From Haladaptatus caseinilyticus (GTDB taxonomy: Archaea > Halobacteriota > Halobacteria > Halobacteriales > Haladaptataceae): a DNA stretch of 64,000 nt. Where the stretch lies: the NCBI RefSeq assembly GCF_026248685.1, contig NZ_CP111040.1:186001-250000 (forward strand). Reading direction: 5' to 3'. This document shows, in pieces, positions 18,901 to 27,056 of the stretch. Position numbers and translations under genes: made by a program. The notes under the pieces were generated by a model that did not search any database, had not been told where the DNA came from, and saw only the letters and a program-made list of their open reading frames with translations. Positions within the stretch are counted from its first letter, which is position 1; each line of letters opens with the position of its first letter.

Positions 18901-19067
18901 CACATATGCAAACTTTCAATGGTGTAGACACTTCCAATTTACGGTATCAAAACTTGACTAATACTGGCGTTGATGTTAAAATTGAAGAAGAAAAATCGAC
19001 AGATGGTGAAACAAGACATCAAAATGCGGAAGAAATTGGCTACGCTGTCTTCGAAAATTCAATTTAG
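15945..19067 (+). CDS. Giant beta-helix protein with six H-lectin-like repeat units (copy C)
   Basis: 1040 aa, third paralogue. Residues 50-250 are almost identical to copy A (for example SWFDVYSNGFVLDGFELDMR and the following RLVTRGKVRAATDSN), and the DNA is also very close there. The repeat units have drifted more. The domain order is the same: beta-helix (1-385), Pro-rich linker, beta-rich domain, two triplets of lectin-like units. In the second triplet some consensus acidic residues are altered, for example GVGLQEEGED instead of DVRVQEEEA. There is no signal peptide. A weak GGAG precedes the ATG by about 10 bases. The divergent propeller partner is a pseudogene, so this copy either works alone or shares the intact propeller at 1761. 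Confidence 0.8.
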   Translation: MPTYNIIEEGADNSGNSAIDPVLNEIVGSDTTIIFPSGTYLLNDLVVYSGITNLHLIAPNGARLVPGTSGDNVSWFDVYSNGFVLDGFELDMRDIEVPPFVRMNNEAGDWELKRLVTRGKVRAATDSNIGSGSSSDARTYFRLSAAEGTRGLLQDCYFHEGACEPTEASNRRAILVESGKGELVFNRCWFELWGENTIYAKKPEGPLNIYNCFWRNTQVGVRVGGNSEVRNCVSIKDDAHPVQAWSGGSLQRGVSVEAVVPADPENGINSYDGTATVADSDFYHRYPDSSCGGPITASTPCERISINNVRISYNSEKYHDAIYTLNGRMNDGDPANLKYLELQKAKIHNDHDNQYAVSIGQTPDQWGDVAGELGGSGPQTDSAYIRDQMTTNGDPTLPDTRPPLPSVPPLGEVPLQSAQLVRIDNSGNNASSAYQITGGTYVLPAGDDGATVAMDWGSNNAPVRPPDSEQATGSVPPGEVYAFYVTGGIVSTSASGAATWTVDGTPYSPGSVLSTNTLSSNQTNRDQWHQVEASDQSTGVVVGKPLSYNGNQPAHVRLRNSITGGFDYKLEEWEYLDGGHTTETFNTLAVPPAEYKLQLSNDLPYLVKSGTVSTDHEFTTVSLGDFFGSGQPVILAQSQSFEGSEAIVTQVSDVSSDTFDVKVQEEGGEAHRVETIGYIALQPEVGHLDGRPFEVQRTAEIVTDEWTRIDFQQQYNRPQFIAGLQTYHGLDTAGVRYRNLTSSSVEVMVEEEQSDSSETNHATEVIGYAVFGEPAILTKTISSNQPSSDHWHEIDLDVQSPRIVIAKPLSNNDGQPSHLRLQNVTKNSFQYKIEEWKYLDGVHIDEIFHMMAVEPTEQELLLDDGSTYRAEAGTTSIAGSFINVSLGSSFGSERPVVFTQVQTFNGPQPIVTRVRNVSNDSFGVGLQEEGEDEWHTQEELGYITLEQTSGQINGASFEVQRTEETVTDQWTHITFSQEYESPRFISHMQTFNGVDTSNLRYQNLTNTGVDVKIEEEKSTDGETRHQNAEEIGYAVFENSI

Positions 19068-19219
19068 AATGCATTTTAAAAATTAATATATCTATATTGG
19101 TCAATTTACGAAGCGAGTAATTTGTCGACATAGTGCCTTGATCGACCGAGAACTGCTCAGCGAGACTGTAGAGAGGTGAATTCTGAATGCTGGGAATGTG
19201 ATGGGACGGCAACGTCTGT

Positions 19220-19545
19220 TAGGGCGTTCGCCGTCCGTCTCTACGCGACCGGTTGTTCCTCAGAGTGACAAGTCACATCAAGCGATTTTTCTGTGGGTGT
19301 ATTGTGTGTCTAACAACGTTTGTGACCCACATCGACTGTGCCGACACGCGTCGCGGTTGACGAAACCACTATCAAAATTTGCAGCGAGTGATCTTGGGTG
19401 TACGTCGCAATATGTATCAAAACCAAGCTGCTGCTTGACGTCGCCGTGTGATTGGTATAGCACCGATAGCGGCGACACAAGTGTAGGCTCGCAAAAAACA
19501 CGACTACTGGAATCTCCGATGATCACGAGGAACCGAATATTTCCG
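19220..19545 (+). pseudogene. Decayed IS6-type transposase relic
   Basis: Fragments of one transposase are spread over three frames. They are AVRLYATG near 19230, SHQAIF-x-WV from 19271, TRVAVDETTIKI-x-x-E from 19344, SWVYVAI and TKLLLDVAV shortly after, and G-x-x-PIAA and KKHDY from 19454 onward. These are the conserved N-terminal and DDE-catalytic blocks of haloarchaeal IS6-family (ISH-type) transposases, in the correct order, with the first catalytic Asp in VDET still present. In-frame TGA and TAG stops and at least two frame changes show it is dead. No C-terminal part or terminal repeats were recognised, so the element's limits are unknown. The rest of 19068-20100 shows no gene. Confidence 0.75.
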
Positions 19546-20100
19546 CTAATCGTAGGATCTTCGCGCTCGATGCCATTGATGGATCTATGAGGTATCGGAG
19601 AGAAACTGAAAGAAGGACGTTTGTTAATCTCACGGATAATGATAGAATTGTGTACTAAACCAAAAACAAATATGTCTTCAGAAATGATAATGGCGGCAAG
19701 GTGCAAGCGTGATTGGCGGATACAGGGGAGGAATGCATATTTCAGGACGACGACGTCAACGAGTGGAACGGTCGACCTGCTGTCACTGAGAGTCATGTGC
19801 CTTTCGTCGAGTCGGATCATAAGGGAACGTGAACACCATTCATTCAAAAAACGGGTGAGGTGGCATGGACGAATCAGACGTGGAGTCGAGCGCTGAATCA
19901 GTGGAGCTGTGGTACGTGATGTGCTGGATGTTGTGGCGTGTCGGTCGTAACATGAGAACGAGCGCGGTGGTGTGTGACTTGTCGCTGTCGTCTCGGCAAC
20001 TACTGCCAGTGAGAAGTTCGTGGTACCGTGAACGTTCTCACCGAATAAACAATGGGTGGCTCTAGGTTTTGTGGATCAAGCGGCGGTGACGTCTCGATTC

Positions 20101-20507
20101 TCATGCCTGTTTACCACCCGCTGGGTCGACGATAGCCTCGACATGGGCGTTCGTTCGAAGCCAAGCGTATTCCAGTAGGTGTTCGACTGTACCGATCGAG
20201 AATTGTTCCGGTGTGGCCGATTCTTCGTAGTAGCAATACTGTACTCTCTAGCGATCATTTTGGGTGTCACAACGTACAGGACATGCTCGCCAGGTTCGGG
20301 GCCACGGCAGGTGAGAACGCGGTCGTGGTGTGTACACTGGTAGACGACACCTGTGAGCGTGCACGTTTTAGTGTGAATCTGGATCATATCCGCTGTCGAA
20401 CAAGAGGATTGTGTGGTGGTCGATCGTTGTCCGTCCTCGTGTGTGGTGTCTTTGTGCGTTATGATCCAGCAGTCCGGACGTGGGGTGGGATGGTGCGAAT
20501 CACTCAT
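20101..20507 (-). pseudogene. Frameshifted paralogue of the cassette gene at 12076-12480
   Basis: Reading leftward, the first half gives MIQIHTKTCTLTGVVYQCTH and CRGPEPGEHVLYVVTP, matching IQVTTTKRTLTGVIYDHEH and HRGPEPGSHTLLFATP of the intact gene. Near 20250 the frame must change to continue the match: VQYCYYEESATPEQF, then LEYAWLRTNAHVEAIVD, ending at TGA 20101-20103. The uncorrected frame runs to 20076 with an unrelated tail. A single indel has thus disrupted the gene. The stop overlaps an ATG, as in the intact operon, but I could not recognise the following two genes downstream. The upstream spacer also keeps a degraded version of the cassette's palindrome. Confidence 0.75.
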
Positions 20508-20766
20508 TGGGTCTCACCACCCGTTGGAGTGTTGGTTTGGAGACGGTAGTCGGACGAGACATTACAGTCCTACTTTACTCGATTATCAATAGTCGAGAGC
20601 GATGTATGATCATGATAGAACAATGCGAGTTGCTTGTCATAGACTGTACTACCGGCAGAAGAGTAGGGTTTGACGTTTTTATATCATGATGTTTAAGTCA
20701 ACAATTTCAATATAAGCGAGCTTCGACCGGAAAGCAAGAGGGTACTTATACTCATCCTCTGTTTGA

Positions 20767-20783
20767 ATATCAATAATTGATAT
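20767..20783. terminator. AT-rich hairpin after the GT4 gene
   Basis: ATATCAA-TAA-TTGATAT is a perfect 7-bp inverted repeat 22 bases past the stop of the minus-strand glycosyltransferase (stop at 20805). The rest of the 20508-20804 spacer shows nothing else. Confidence 0.35.
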
Positions 20784-20804
20784 ATAATGCGGGCACTAAA
20801 TTTA

Positions 20805-21935
20805 CTACCAGCTTCCACCTACTGCACGTGAATAAATAGATGCTGCCTGCTCAGCGACATTGTCCCAGTCGTATTGTTGAGCTCGGTCACGAGGTGCGTG
20901 AGTAGGACGATTATCTGCGAGTGCCTTATCAAGAGAGTTAGCTAATTCCACAATCGTAGGTTCTACTACGAGACCTGCATCGCCGATAACCTCTTTAGCT
21001 GCCGAATTGGGGTGATCTGCTCCGATAACCGTACAATCTGAGGCCATTGCCTCTACATAGGTGATGCCAAATCCTTCGCGGGTAGACGGGGAAGCAAAAA
21101 CGTCCGCCGCGCGCATGTGTCCGAGTACTTCGTTGTATTCGTCCAGGAATCCAAGGAAAGAGATCTGGTTGGACGTTTCCAAATTTCTGGCCTCCTGCTT
21201 TAATGATTCAAGTTCTGGACCTTCACCAATGATACCAAGTGTTGAATCAGGAGGTGCAATTCTATCGAAGGCTTCGAGGAGCCTGTCAACTCGTTTGTCC
21301 TCGATCAGTCGACCAGCAAAAAGTACATCAAAGCCATCATCTGCAGGTTCGACAGAGCGGATCTGATCATAATCGATTCCGTTTGGAACGACAGGTACTG
21401 TGTCGTAATTAGGGCTAAGTGATGTCAGTCGATCCGCGGTAATACCGGAGACGGCGAGTGGATACTGTGGAATACTTGCAGTAAATCGCTCCGTAATCTT
21501 CCCGAAGGGAGCTAATGTTCCAAGATAGTCAGTCCAATAGTCCTGCCAAACCTCATGCCAAGTAGTTACGACAGGGAGTTCGGAGAAGAGAGTCGAAAGC
21601 TTCGTCGAGAGTACCGGGAAATACGGGAAGACAGAAGCCACGATAATATCGTGTTCATGGCGATGTCGATACAGCGGAACGACAAGATCCTTTGCAAATT
21701 CGATTGCCTCGGTAATTGAGCGGCGTTCTTGTGCGTACAGTTCCCGTTCTGGACTGACTGCACGAAGTGTCATCCCCGAGTGAGTGATCTCTGTCGATCC
21801 ATCCCAGAAATGACGACCGTAAATTGTCACGTCGTGACCGGCATCGGCAAGTCGCGTGCCGATTTCATGAACACGCTTTTCAGCACCACCGGTGACAAAA
21901 GGATACACGACATTTGTGATGAACGCGATTCTCAT
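20805..21935 (-). CDS. GT4 family glycosyltransferase
   Basis: 376 aa, GT-B fold, retaining GT4 type. The N-terminal half opens with MRIAFITNVVYPFVTGGAEK, the nucleotide-fold start with the GG-A/E loop that contacts the acceptor. The C-terminal donor domain has FAGRLIEDKRVDRLLEAF and the E-x7-E motif EGFGITYVEAMAS. No membrane segment is present, so it is a cytoplasmic or peripheral enzyme adding a sugar from a nucleotide donor to a lipid-linked glycan. It is divergent from the sulfatase-like gene at 22060 and sits at the left edge of the glycan locus. The donor sugar cannot be inferred. Confidence 0.9.
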   Translation of the reverse strand: MRIAFITNVVYPFVTGGAEKRVHEIGTRLADAGHDVTIYGRHFWDGSTEITHSGMTLRAVSPERELYAQERRSITEAIEFAKDLVVPLYRHRHEHDIIVASVFPYFPVLSTKLSTLFSELPVVTTWHEVWQDYWTDYLGTLAPFGKITERFTASIPQYPLAVSGITADRLTSLSPNYDTVPVVPNGIDYDQIRSVEPADDGFDVLFAGRLIEDKRVDRLLEAFDRIAPPDSTLGIIGEGPELESLKQEARNLETSNQISFLGFLDEYNEVLGHMRAADVFASPSTREGFGITYVEAMASDCTVIGADHPNSAAKEVIGDAGLVVEPTIVELANSLDKALADNRPTHAPRDRAQQYDWDNVAEQAASIYSRAVGGSW

Positions 21936-22059
21936 TTGAATGTATAAATTGGTTCAAGCAACTATTCTGTTTCGGAAAAGATCCATCATAAATTAATTTT
22001 GCTTTAGAATTCGCGTCGGAACCAAAGTAATATATCCTTCGAGCAAACTCAACTTAGTA

Positions 22060-23337
22060 ATGAGTTCCGGAAATCAGAATGTGATTCTTCTGTCGATGGA
22101 CGCACTTCGTGCGGATCATCTATCCTGTTATGGATACGAGAGGAACACATCCCCCAATCTCGACAAATTGGCGAACCAAGGTATCTTATTTAAGAACGCG
22201 TACAGTGCAAGTTCACACACACGTGAAGCAGTGCCGGCGATCCTCACAGGACGATATCCTGATGAAGCAATCAACTCGAACTACCATCGCGCCAGAGATA
22301 CAGTCGCTACTCATCTAAAACAAGAGGGGTACACCACCGCGGGGTTTCACTCGAATCCTTTCGTCTCACGAGCCTACGGATTCAATGATGGGTTTGATAT
22401 GTTTGATGACGATCTCCATCTTGGCAAACACAAACTCATCGCGCTCGCTCAGCGGGCGTTGGATAAACTACGCAACCGACACTATGCTCGGGCGGATGAA
22501 ATCAACGAACGGTCACTCGATTGGATCGATTCCCTCGATAGCGATCAACCATTCTTCCTCTGGAACCACTACATGGATCCACACGGACCATACGAACCCT
22601 TCGATAAATATCGAGCGTTATATCACGACGAGCCAGTAAGCGACAGGCGCGCGCAAAAACTCTACAAGCGAGCAATCAACTTTCCGGAATCGATTTCGAA
22701 CTCTGAACGAAAACTACTCATCGATTTGTACGACGCTGAAATCCGCTACACAGACAAACAAGTTAAGGAGTTCATCGATATACTGAATAACAGAGGGCTA
22801 CTCAACGATACTCTCCTCGTGATTACGGCGGATCACGGCGATGCCTTCGGTGAACGTGGATACTACGAACATCCACGCTACGTTCACGAGGAACTCACTC
22901 GAGTTCCGATGATTGTTATAGATCCGGATTGCGGAGCGAAAACCGTCGAGACGCCGGTCAACACCATTGACGTCGTTCCCACGCTGTTGGACGCAGCCGA
23001 AACGAACGCCGACCTGCCGGGTCGGTCGCTATTGGAATTTGCCTCGGAACCGTCCGTGAACCGAACCATATTCATGCAAGCCCGCGGGGAAAAAGAGAAC
23101 AGCCACCTCCGCCGCTTCGCCGCACGAAACGAGGATGCGATCGGGTACGCGACGTACAATCTGGAGGCGGAGGAGATCGTTGCAGAAGAGGTGGACGACG
23201 AAGAACTGTCCTGTAAACTCGAAGCTTACATCCAAGAACGGGTAGCAGAAGGAGAAACGCAGGCCGCCGATTCGGACAGGGACGAGGCAGACGAAGAGAT
23301 TGAACGTCGACTTGCCGCATTGGGGTACAAAGAGTAA
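22060..23337 (+). CDS. Sulfatase-like alkaline-phosphatase-superfamily enzyme, Thr at nucleophile position
   Basis: 425 aa. Metal ligands typical of the superfamily are visible: Asp14 in LLSMDALRADHL, Asp258-His259 in ITADHGDAFGE, and further His residues in GYYEHPRYVHEE. At the nucleophile position the sequence is SSHTREAVPAILTGRYP, with Thr54 where true sulfatases have the Cys of C-x-P-x-R that becomes formylglycine. Thr is the nucleophile of phospho-transferring relatives (LtaS/EptA type), so a phosphotransferase or phosphodiesterase acting on glycan substituents is at least as likely as a sulfatase (inference). It lacks membrane segments. It ends in LAALGYK, a C-terminal signature shared by the other three homologues here. 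The last 400 bases are distinctly GC-rich. The next gene starts one base after this stop. Confidence 0.85.
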   Translation: MSSGNQNVILLSMDALRADHLSCYGYERNTSPNLDKLANQGILFKNAYSASSHTREAVPAILTGRYPDEAINSNYHRARDTVATHLKQEGYTTAGFHSNPFVSRAYGFNDGFDMFDDDLHLGKHKLIALAQRALDKLRNRHYARADEINERSLDWIDSLDSDQPFFLWNHYMDPHGPYEPFDKYRALYHDEPVSDRRAQKLYKRAINFPESISNSERKLLIDLYDAEIRYTDKQVKEFIDILNNRGLLNDTLLVITADHGDAFGERGYYEHPRYVHEELTRVPMIVIDPDCGAKTVETPVNTIDVVPTLLDAAETNADLPGRSLLEFASEPSVNRTIFMQARGEKENSHLRRFAARNEDAIGYATYNLEAEEIVAEEVDDEELSCKLEAYIQERVAEGETQAADSDRDEADEEIERRLAALGYKE

Positions 23338-23338
23338 C

Positions 23339-24424
23339 ATGAAAATTGGGATTAATGCACGTACGTTCTCAGTTGATGAACCAGGTGGATCAGTGCAAAC
23401 ATCACTGAGATTGACCAATGAGTTGATGACCTACCCTGAGATTGAAGTAGTACTATTTGGTCATAATTCTTTAAAACATATTTTTCCAAATGCAAAAATA
23501 ATTGATAAATATTATCTTAAAGACAGTCAAATATACGGATTATTCTGGGAACGAACGGTGCTTCCCAATATAGCTTCAGCAGAAGAGGTAGATGTACTCT
23601 ACTGTCCCAACGGAAACGCGCCCTTGCATCCCGTTTCATATCCCGTTGTAATGTGCATCCACGATATAAACGCAATCAAAGGAATGTCAAATAAGCACCA
23701 TCAATTATATAGAAAATTAACAGTACCACAAGCTGCTAAATCAGCCGATGCAGTCGTGACTGTTTCAAATTTTTCAAAAAGAGAAATAGTAAATGAATTA
23801 TCTATTGATTCAAACAAAATAAATGTTGTACATAACGGCATTAAAAACACATATTTCAATAATGAGAGCAGTTCGTCAATTGACTTACCAGAAAAGTATA
23901 TACTATATGTTGGAGCATTTAATCCAAGGAAAAACATTAAACGTCTCGTAGCAGCGTTCAAGCAATTAAAAGAGGAAGCAGATATACCTCACAAGCTTGT
24001 TCTAATTGGACCTAAGAATAAAATGATATTTAAAAATATGGATATTACCATATCGGAAGAGATTATAACTCCTGGGTTCCTGAAAATAGAAGAATTAAAA
24101 TTCGCTTATCAAAATGCTACGATATTTGCCTATCCTTCGTTATATGAAGGATTTGGATTACCACCCTTAGAGGCGATGGCCTGTAAAACACCAGTTGTGG
24201 CATCTACAGCATCCTCACTTCCTGAAATATTAGACAATGCAGCAGAATTGGCCGATCCATACGAGATCGAGGATATTAAACAATCAATATATAAGGTAAT
24301 AAGTGACGAACAATATCAAGACAAATTGGCTAATCTGGGTCAAATTAGAAGTCAACGATTCACATGGAAAGCTGCAGCAGAAAAAATGGTGGATATATTT
24401 ATATCAGTTAATAATAAAAGATAA
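23339..24424 (+). CDS. GT4 family glycosyltransferase
   Basis: 361 aa from the ATG at 23339, one base after the previous stop. A longer frame from 23300 overlaps the upstream gene and adds residues unlike the family, so MKIGINARTF is the better start. The donor-domain signatures are YVGAFNPRKNIKRLVAAF and the E-x7-E segment EGFGLPPLEAMAC, as in GT4 mannosyl/rhamnosyl-type transferases. It is a soluble enzyme of the surface glycan pathway. Its base composition is extremely AT-rich (about 15% GC around 23461-23520 by count) directly next to about 60% GC at 22981-23040 in its neighbour, so the two genes have different histories. Confidence 0.88.
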   Translation: MKIGINARTFSVDEPGGSVQTSLRLTNELMTYPEIEVVLFGHNSLKHIFPNAKIIDKYYLKDSQIYGLFWERTVLPNIASAEEVDVLYCPNGNAPLHPVSYPVVMCIHDINAIKGMSNKHHQLYRKLTVPQAAKSADAVVTVSNFSKREIVNELSIDSNKINVVHNGIKNTYFNNESSSSIDLPEKYILYVGAFNPRKNIKRLVAAFKQLKEEADIPHKLVLIGPKNKMIFKNMDITISEEIITPGFLKIEELKFAYQNATIFAYPSLYEGFGLPPLEAMACKTPVVASTASSLPEILDNAAELADPYEIEDIKQSIYKVISDEQYQDKLANLGQIRSQRFTWKAAAEKMVDIFISVNNKR

Positions 24425-24499
24425 TATTGAAATATTTTATAATTTATATATAATCTCGATATCCGATGCGTTTTTATCCTGGTAGGGTATTAACTAATT

Positions 24500-25915
24500 A
24501 TGGTAAATGACATTTATTTAATTACGATTGATTGTCTTAGGTATGATAAGTGTGGGTTTTCAGGGTATGAAAAAGACACCACACCAAATATAGATAAATT
24601 GGCCGAAAATGGAGCCGTTTTTGAAGATGCCATTGCCCCGGGTCCTCGAACGAGTGAATCGATCCCAGGTATCCTTTCAGGTCGACATTCGTATCAATGT
24701 GACTATGTGGAAGAGTTATCATATAAATCAATACCCAATAATGCAGAAACCTTCGCTTCTTGGCTCTCCAACCATGGATATACCACTGTCGGAATTGTAG
24801 CAAACCCACAATTGACGCCCATTCGGAATTTCGACGCCGGATTTGACAAATTCAGGAACATTCGTATCGAATCGCAGGGGGATAAATTTTCAGAGGAAGG
24901 TGATACCAGTGGAAATCCAGTACTAGGAGTGGGCCGAGCTCTTCTCCGGCAAATGGAAAATTCACCTCTTCCTCTTAATCCGGTCAGATTAGCATTTGTT
25001 GGATATAGAATAAAGCAATTGTATGATGGTTGGCCAACCATTGATGGGAAAATAGTGATTGATAATTTAATGTCATATATGTCCGATAGAGAAGGACCCA
25101 TGTTTGCCTGGACCCATTTGAATGATTTACATACACCAATTCATCCAAGGCGAGCAAAAGAAGGAGGGATGGCTAATCATTCATCATTACGCCAATTTTG
25201 GGACGATTCAAAGCGGGTGCGCCACCAATATGCACCAATCTATGAAAAAGCGTATGATAGCGTGCTCAAATATATTGACGCACAAGTCGGACGTTTTATT
25301 GACTTTCTTAAAAATGAAGATCGTTGGGAAAAATCGCTAGTCATTGTAACTGCAGACCATGGAGATTCAATGTTGGAGCATGGTTACTATGATCACGGTG
25401 CAGGGGCTGAACAGAGAATATGCAACGATGATCGTGATTACCTGTATCGCGATTTGTTACACGTCCCATTGGTTCTTTCCGGCCCGCAAGTTAGTCAAAC
25501 CAGAATTCAAAAGAGTTTCTCACTCACATGGCTTAACGAATTAGTGGCACAAACAGTTAACATTGAAAGAGGAGATTTCCCAATTGAAAAAGATATTGGA
25601 AATATATCGATTAGAGAATTTTATCCATCTCGGCCGGTTATTGCCGATGCTCTAACCGAAAGAGGTCATACTATAGTTGCACATGACTAAACTGGGACAG
25701 TCTATTCAAGCGACAGCAATGACATAAATGAGTGGTGGTATTTTTCAGCTAATGATCCCAAGGAGTGCAAACCGAAAAGTGTGCCAGAAAAATCGCCAAG
25801 CAAGTTAAAAGACGAAATCAAATCGGTGAAAACAAATCCGGAAGAGATGCGTCGTCTTACTGATTCAATAGATGCAGAAACCAAGCAATTATTGTCTGAT
25901 CTAGGCTACAAATAA
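24500..25915 (+). pseudogene. Sulfatase-like enzyme gene interrupted by one in-frame TAA
   Basis: The open frame from 24500 stops at TAA 25688-25690 (396 aa). In the same frame a further 75 codons continue with coding character, and the end LLSDLGYK-TAA (25913-25915) reproduces the LGY terminus of the three homologous proteins nearby. The natural gene is therefore about 470 aa with a single nonsense codon at position 397. All core elements lie before it: Asp11 in LITIDCLRYD, Thr51 in GPRTSESIPGILSGR at the nucleophile position, and Asp286-His287 in VTADHGDSMLEHGYYDHG. The truncated protein might still fold and act. The convergent gene at 25931 starts only 15 bases past the second stop, which supports 25915 as the true end. 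A sequencing error or stop readthrough cannot be excluded. Confidence 0.8.
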
Positions 25916-25930
25916 AAAATATAATTAATA

Positions 25931-26956
25931 TCAGTATTTAATGAATATTTCGTTGAGATTTTCTATAGCTGCTTTCCAGGAATATTTTTCAGCTAGCTTT
26001 CTGCATGATGCAGTGTCACAACTGGAAACTTCCTCAACACCTTTTGTAAGATCATTTGACACAACTCCGGTAGACTCGTTGAGTAATTCACTTGCACCGC
26101 ACCTCGAAGACACTACAACAGGGGTCCCACAAGCTAAAGATTCTAAGATGATATTTCCAAATGCTTCGAAATTGGCAGGGTGAATAGTGGCATAAGCCTT
26201 ACTATACAAACTACGAAGTTCTTCTTGAGAGATGTCAGATAAGGTCTCAAAATATTGTGAACTGTGATTTGGATCGCCAACAATGATCACACGACGTTGA
26301 GTTTCACTTGAAAACCGCCTCACGTCGTCTATGCCTTTTCTTTCATTATCTCCAATAAAAAGAACATAGTCCTCCTGTCCTTCTTCGGGAAAAAACTCAC
26401 CTGAATCAACACCATTGTAGACAATATTAGAGGGTGATGAGAATTTGTAGTACTCCTGCCATGCATCACGACATATTTTACTGTTGAAAATGTAATGATC
26501 CGACACATCTAATGAACGTTGGTCAACAAATCTCCTTGTTGGTTCTACTATTTTATCTAATATTTTCTTGAACGTACTGTACTCTTTCATGACATACTCG
26601 CCCGACTTTCGTTTGGAGTCATGATAGTGAGTTATAAGGGGTATTTTCAGACCATACGGAAGTGGAGTGTGAGTATATGCAATATCGAATCGTTCGATAT
26701 CAAAATCAGCTAGAAAGGTTTTCAAAGCATATGGGAACCTAATATGATTTCCTTCAATACTCCCAAAGTCAACGGTATGTAGGGTGAAGTCACGGCTGAT
26801 TTCGTGGATTGGACGGTCGGACGCTTCTCGACATGTTCCAGTAATTACTTCCACATCGTGATCTCTTAACAGTTCATCACAGATTTGAGCAAGGGCATAC
26901 GATATGCCACCAAGTACATGAGGGGGAAATTCTCTAGTTATCAGTAATATTTTCAT
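25931..26956 (-). CDS. GT4 family glycosyltransferase
   Basis: 341 aa. It opens with MKILLITREFPPHVLGGISY, the GG loop of the N-terminal GT-B domain, and has VLFIGDNERKGIDDVRRF and the E-x7-E segment EAFGNIILESLACGTPVVVS in the donor domain. It is slightly shorter than most GT4 enzymes but complete. No membrane segment. It lies downstream of the flippase on the same strand (100-base gap), so the two may be co-transcribed with the sulfatase-like gene at 28668. Donor and acceptor are unknown. Confidence 0.88.
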   Translation of the reverse strand: MKILLITREFPPHVLGGISYALAQICDELLRDHDVEVITGTCREASDRPIHEISRDFTLHTVDFGSIEGNHIRFPYALKTFLADFDIERFDIAYTHTPLPYGLKIPLITHYHDSKRKSGEYVMKEYSTFKKILDKIVEPTRRFVDQRSLDVSDHYIFNSKICRDAWQEYYKFSSPSNIVYNGVDSGEFFPEEGQEDYVLFIGDNERKGIDDVRRFSSETQRRVIIVGDPNHSSQYFETLSDISQEELRSLYSKAYATIHPANFEAFGNIILESLACGTPVVVSSRCGASELLNESTGVVSNDLTKGVEEVSSCDTASCRKLAEKYSWKAAIENLNEIFIKY

Positions 26957-27056
26957 CGATATTGCAGTAGGAATGATGAACTCCTATATGAAAAATATTC
27001 CCTTTATGTAGAATTTCATGGTGATTATCTAATAGATGCACTACGGATACATATAA

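Noticed and set aside
19278-19847. Long minus-strand open frame of 189 codons
   Set aside because: It runs antisense through the IS6-type transposase relic; the composition is Cys/Ser/Arg-rich without family resemblance, and the plus-strand relic explains the region.
23300-23338. Upstream extension of the GT4 gene at 23339
   Set aside because: It overlaps the end of the sulfatase-like gene, and the extra residues do not resemble a GT4 start; the ATG at 23339 begins the expected first strand.
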